DNA from: an uncultured Pseudomonadota bacterium
GTDB lineage: Bacteria; Pseudomonadota; Alphaproteobacteria; RF32; CAG-239
Assembly: GCA_902495305.1 (NCBI GenBank)
Contig: CABUWG010000059.1
Span: forward strand, 1 to 9,227
Direction: 5' to 3'
DNA length: 9,227 nt
Part shown: piece by piece, positions 6,771-9,227 of the stretch
Position numbering within the stretch: position 1 is the stretch's first letter
Layout of the letters: every line of letters starts with the position of its first letter
Notes under the pieces: model-generated
The model's input: the letters and a program-made list of their open reading frames with translations, nothing else
Told to the model about the DNA's origin: nothing
The model's database searches: none
Translations under genes and position numbers: made by a program

Positions 6771-8278
6771 TATTCCTCTTCAAACCAGTGGGCACGGGCA
6801 GCCATGATGATTTTTTCGGCTTCGACTTCGGTCAGGGAATTGTCGCCCAAAATCTCAATCAGTTCATCGGCAGCCAGATCGGCCAAGTCGTCAATGGTTT
6901 TAACACCTTTTGACGCCAATGTCAAAAGCATATCCTGATCCAAGCCTTCGATGGCCTGAATTTCTTTATCAAGACCGAGGGATTTGCTCTTTTCTTCAAA
7001 TTCGTGGTTGCGTTTTTCTACAAAAGCTTTGGCGCGGTTTTGCAGTTCGGCGGCCAAATCTTCGTCAAAGCCTTCAATTTCGGCCAGTTCGTTCAGGGCA
7101 ACCATTGCAATCTCGTCCACGGTTGAAAAGCCTTCGGCAATCAGCAGGTGGGCAATCATTTCATCAACGTCAAGAGCTTCCATAAAGCGTTGGGAGCGGA
7201 CTTTGTTTTCATTCGAGCGGCGTTCCTGCTCCTGTTCTTCGGTCAGGACGTCAATGTCGCAGCCGAGCAGCTGGGAAGCCAGTTTGACGTTTTGGCCGCG
7301 GCGGCCGATTGCCAGAGAGAACTGTTCTTGCGGCACAACGACTTCAATGCGGTTGTTTTCTTCATCCAGCACGACTTTGCTGACTTCTGCCGGCGCCAAA
7401 GCGCTGACAATGTATTGGGCTTTGTCTTCGCTGAACGGAACGATATCGATTTTTTCGCCCTGCAATTCGGTTACAACGGCCTGAACGCGGATACCGCGCA
7501 GACCGACGCAGGCGCCGACGGCGTCAATTGTCATATCGTCGGTTTTGACGGCGATTTTGGCTTTTGACCCCGGATCACGGGCAACGGCCACAATTTTGAC
7601 AATGCCGTCGTAAATTTCCGGAACTTCGGAGGCAAACAATTTTGCCATAAATTCAGGACAGGTACGGGACAGGAAAATTTGCGGGCCTTTGGTTTCGCGG
7701 CGAACATCCAGAACATAAGCGCGGACACGGTCGCCGTTTTTGAATTTTTCCCGCGGGATAATTTCGTCACGGCGCAAAACAGCCTCGGTTTTGCCAATGT
7801 CCAAAATAACATTGCCGAATTCAATACGTTTGACCGTACCGTTGACAATGGTGTTGATTTTTTCTTTGTATTCTTCAAACTGGCGGTTGCGTTCGGCATC
7901 GCGGACTTTTTGAACAATAACCTGTTTGGCAGTCTGAGCGGCAATGCGGCCAAAATCAATCGGCGGCAAGGCATCAATGATAAAGTCGCCGATTTTGGCG
8001 TTGTCATCATAATCGCGAGCCTGTTCAACGGTCAATTGGGTTACTTCGTTTTCAACTTCTTCAACGACTTCGCGATAACGAGCCAGAGAAATGGCACCGG
8101 TTTTGCGGTCAATGTGAGCGCGGATGTCATGCTCAAAGCCGTATTTGGAGCGTCCGGCCTTTTGAATGGCGACTTCCATGGCGGTGAATACGTCTTCGCG
8201 GTCAATGTTTTTTTCACGGGCGACCGTATCGGCGACTAAGATAATTTCAGGTCTTGGCATACTTTCGGTATTTTGCAT
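6770..8278 (-). CDS. nusA: Transcription termination/antitermination factor NusA
   Basis: NusA binds RNA polymerase near the RNA exit channel and controls pausing, intrinsic termination and rRNA antitermination. Its 502 residues match the long proteobacterial form (E. coli 495). Domains: N-terminal polymerase-binding domain (about 8-130, including the conserved start of the form EIILVADTVAREKNI); S1 domain (about 139-203, with GTVKRIEFGNVILDIG); KH1 (about 205-280, with GACVGLRGIRVQAV); KH2 (about 285-347, with LAIGRRGQNVKLASQLLGC); and two C-terminal acidic helix-hairpin-helix repeats (about 362-425 and 435-500), the AR1/AR2 repeats of Proteobacteria. The protein ends HWFEEE. An AAAGGA ribosome binding site (8285-8290) sits 6 nt before the ATG. 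The gene follows rimP by 26 nt and overlaps ylxR by 1 nt. NusA represses its own operon in E. coli; the leader terminator upstream of rimP offers a possible target here. Confidence 0.98.
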   Translation of the reverse strand: MQNTESMPRPEIILVADTVAREKNIDREDVFTAMEVAIQKAGRSKYGFEHDIRAHIDRKTGAISLARYREVVEEVENEVTQLTVEQARDYDDNAKIGDFIIDALPPIDFGRIAAQTAKQVIVQKVRDAERNRQFEEYKEKINTIVNGTVKRIEFGNVILDIGKTEAVLRRDEIIPREKFKNGDRVRAYVLDVRRETKGPQIFLSRTCPEFMAKLFASEVPEIYDGIVKIVAVARDPGSKAKIAVKTDDMTIDAVGACVGLRGIRVQAVVTELQGEKIDIVPFSEDKAQYIVSALAPAEVSKVVLDEENNRIEVVVPQEQFSLAIGRRGQNVKLASQLLGCDIDVLTEEQEQERRSNENKVRSQRFMEALDVDEMIAHLLIAEGFSTVDEIAMVALNELAEIEGFDEDLAAELQNRAKAFVEKRNHEFEEKSKSLGLDKEIQAIEGLDQDMLLTLASKGVKTIDDLADLAADELIEILGDNSLTEVEAEKIIMAARAHWFEEE

Positions 8279-8304
8279 TTTAAGTCCTTTGTTAAAATTT
8301 GAAA

Positions 8305-8805
8305 TTAAAGTTCAATAGCCTGAGCTTCGGCGGCGGCCTGAAGAAGCTCATCGGTTAAAATCAATTTGGCTTTGCTGATGTCATCAAAAGCAATGGCATA
8401 ATCCGTGCCGTCCATGTCAATGTGGACGCGGTTTTGATCATCAACGCCCTGAAGGCAGCCTTTGAAACGTTTGCGTTTTTCAACTTCAACAGAAGTTTCA
8501 ATCCGAGCCTCGTTGCCGGCGAAACGTTTGAAATGTTCGAGTTTTGTCAGAGGGCGGTCCAGCCCCGGAGAGCTGACTTCCAGAGAATATTGGTCTTTTA
8601 TCGGATCTTTTTCATCCAGAAGAGCGGATACGGCACGGCTGACCGTGGCGCAGTCGTCAACGGTGATGTCTTTGCCGTCCAGACGGTCAATCATAATCTG
8701 CAGAGTCGGATTTTTCTGGCCGATGGTCAGAATCCGGACAACCTCGTAGTTGAGATTGGTAATGACCGGTTCCAGCAGGTCTTGTAACGGGTGTTTTTGT
8801 TGCAT
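8305..8805 (-). CDS. rimP: Ribosome maturation factor RimP
   Basis: RimP assists assembly of the 30S subunit, helping the head and central region fold around S12 and related proteins. At 166 residues it is slightly longer than E. coli RimP (about 150). The N-terminal alpha/beta domain (about 1-86) ends with the family signature LEVSSPGLDRPL (75-86). The SH3-like C-terminal domain (about 87-155) contains RKRFKGCLQG and the DISKAKLIL strand. A short acidic/Ala tail follows. AGAGGA (8814-8819) is 8 nt before the ATG. It is the first gene of the rimP-nusA-ylxR-infB operon, the usual proteobacterial order. Its start lies only 17 nt beyond the U tract of an intrinsic terminator, so expression must depend on readthrough of that structure. 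Confidence 0.96.
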   Translation of the reverse strand: MQQKHPLQDLLEPVITNLNYEVVRILTIGQKNPTLQIMIDRLDGKDITVDDCATVSRAVSALLDEKDPIKDQYSLEVSSPGLDRPLTKLEHFKRFAGNEARIETSVEVEKRKRFKGCLQGVDDQNRVHIDMDGTDYAIAFDDISKAKLILTDELLQAAAEAQAIEL

Positions 8806-8822
8806 TTGTTGTTTCCTCTAAC

Positions 8823-8847
8823 AAAAAAGCGGGGCTTTCAGCCCCAC
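8823..8847 (-). terminator. Intrinsic terminator in the rimP leader (candidate attenuator)
   Basis: On the minus strand, GTGGGGCT (8847-8840) pairs with AGCCCCGC (8836-8829) around a tight GAA loop (one G-U pair), followed by six U (8828-8823). The plus strand has no T tract after the stem and a C-A mismatch in it, so it acts leftward. It lies between the promoter at 8879-8906 and the rimP ribosome binding site, with no room for another promoter after it. As I recall, a 'rimP leader' attenuator has been described from alphaproteobacterial genomes; this may be an example. The terminator shape is direct; regulation is inferred. Confidence 0.82.
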
Positions 8848-8878
8848 TCTCAAATTGTATTATGAAAGGTATGATGTA

Positions 8879-8906
8879 TTTATAGCATAAAATTTTTGAA
8901 TTTCAA
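8879..8906 (-). promoter_or_regulatory. Promoter of the rimP-nusA-ylxR-infB operon
   Basis: On the minus strand, TTGAAA (8906-8901) and TATAAA (8884-8879) are separated by 16 bp, and TGC directly before the -10 makes it an extended -10 element. The expected start is near 8872, about 67 nt before the rimP ATG, so the leader would contain only a short single-stranded stretch, the terminator hairpin and the ribosome binding site. Confidence 0.7.
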
Positions 8907-9138
8907 GAATTTTTTTGTATTTTTTCCTCCGCTCTGAATTCATCATTTATTTTTTCTTTTTCTTATTCTTATTTTCTCATCAGGGGTTCTTTTTCCCTCC
9001 CTCTCCTTTTCTATCTTCTCTATATCCTCCTTTCTCTTCCGCAGCCCCGCTCTCCGTCATTCACTCATTTTTGTTGCTGATTTTCTTTTTTTTATTTTGA
9101 GGTTTTGGTTTCTTCATCAAGATTGTTATTTTTAATTG
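8907..9138. other. Gene-free pyrimidine-rich (plus) / purine-rich (minus) tract
   Basis: This stretch upstream of the rimP promoter is dominated by T and C on the plus strand. It includes an uninterrupted 26-nt pyrimidine run (8987-9012) and, after one A, eight more pyrimidines. Frames on both strands give only low-complexity Phe/Leu/Ser/Pro or Lys/Glu/Gly peptides without a usable ribosome binding site at the right distance from a start codon. I see no tRNA or known RNA fold. It may be a long AT-rich upstream region or a degenerate remnant. Confidence 0.6.
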
Positions 9139-9225
9139 TTACTTTTTGACTGCCAAAAAGGCCGGGAGGCCGGCAGCCAAAAATAAAAAGGCAGCCCTAC
9201 GCTCATTTGCTAAGGTTTCAGAGCA
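9139..9225 (-). CDS. Possible C-terminal end of a leftward gene entering from the right edge
   Basis: One minus-strand frame is open from the window edge for 28 codons to TAA (9139-9141). It reads as a basic start (NERRAA) then Leu/Ala/Phe-rich residues ending FLAVKK. The other two frames stop within the first six codons (9210-9212 and 9218-9220). So little sequence is visible, and it overlaps a terminator-like hairpin, that this may well be chance. A leftward gene ending at one of the two earlier stops, followed by the hairpin as its terminator, is an equally good reading. Confidence 0.2.
   Translation of the reverse strand, partial: CSETLANERRAAFLFLAAGLPAFLAVKK
9150..9176 (-). terminator. 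GC-rich hairpin at the right edge, possible leftward terminator
   Basis: Two folds compete. In one, GCCGG (minus, 9174-9170) pairs with CCGGC (9165-9161) around a 4-nt loop and is followed by C and five U, a short leftward terminator. In the other, CTGCC (9150-9154) pairs with GGCAG (9172-9176), and GGCC (9160-9163) with GGCC (9168-9171), leaving the A5/U5 tract as a bulge. GGCAGCC occurs twice nearby (9172-9178 and 9190-9196). The element could end an unseen leftward gene or be an intergenic repeat. Confidence 0.4.
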
Positions 9226-9227
9226 AA

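Noticed and set aside
7679..8239. 186-codon plus-strand open frame antisense to nusA
   Set aside because: Shadow frame rich in Phe/Asn/Val opposite the NusA N-terminal and S1 domains; no start signals.
8983..9012. G-quadruplex on the minus strand of the polypurine tract
   Set aside because: Too few runs of three or more G are close together; only GGGAGGG-type pairs are seen.
8915..9100. 61-codon plus-strand frame, Phe/Leu/Ser/Pro-rich and membrane-like
   Set aside because: The composition follows directly from the polypyrimidine tract (TTT, CTT, TCC codons). There is no purine-rich ribosome binding site, and a hydrophobic reading is expected by chance here.
8806..9227. tRNA gene upstream of rimP, as metY is in E. 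coli
   Set aside because: I found no cloverleaf, TTCRA-type T-loop or CCA-compatible acceptor stem in this stretch on either strand.

Overview
The window looks like a piece of an alphaproteobacterial chromosome of moderate GC content. The evidence is the gene order rimP-nusA-ylxR-infB, a YlxR protein fused to an L7Ae-like domain (common in Alphaproteobacteria), and the styles of FtsH and IF2. The mid-range GC and a cysteine-rich, apparently secreted protein at the left edge would fit a host-associated (for example gut) lineage. That placement is inference; no rRNA or species marker is present.

Layout, left to right. Positions 3-404 (+) hold the 3' end of a Cys/Gly/Ser-rich protein. It is convergent with ftsH (441-2306, -), and the two share a hairpin terminator at 411-439. 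The 151-bp divergent gap 2307-2457 carries a good sigma70-type promoter for the rightward gene and a weaker candidate for ftsH. Positions 2458-3648 (+) encode an unrecognised 396-residue, largely helical, soluble protein. It ends at a second bidirectional terminator (3651-3680), which also closes the leftward translation operon: rimP (8305-8805), nusA (6770-8278), ylxR/L7Ae (6198-6770) and infB (3689-6166), all on the minus strand. Gaps inside the operon are 26 nt, a 1-nt overlap and 31 nt. rbfA and truB, which often follow infB in Proteobacteria, are absent here.

Upstream of rimP, a strong promoter (8879-8906) is followed by a complete intrinsic terminator (8823-8847) just before the rimP ribosome binding site. 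Transcripts from that promoter must pass the terminator to reach the operon, which suggests attenuation, possibly linked to NusA. The last ~320 bases are a strongly pyrimidine-rich plus strand (purine-rich minus) with no convincing gene, then a GC-rich hairpin at the right edge.

Functionally, the operon joins 30S maturation (RimP), transcription elongation/termination control (NusA), an RNA-binding protein (YlxR/L7Ae) and translation initiation (IF2). FtsH is the membrane quality-control protease. I see no defence system, CRISPR array, insertion sequence, tRNA or rRNA. The most interesting items are the rimP leader attenuator, the Cys-rich protein and the orphan 396-residue protein.
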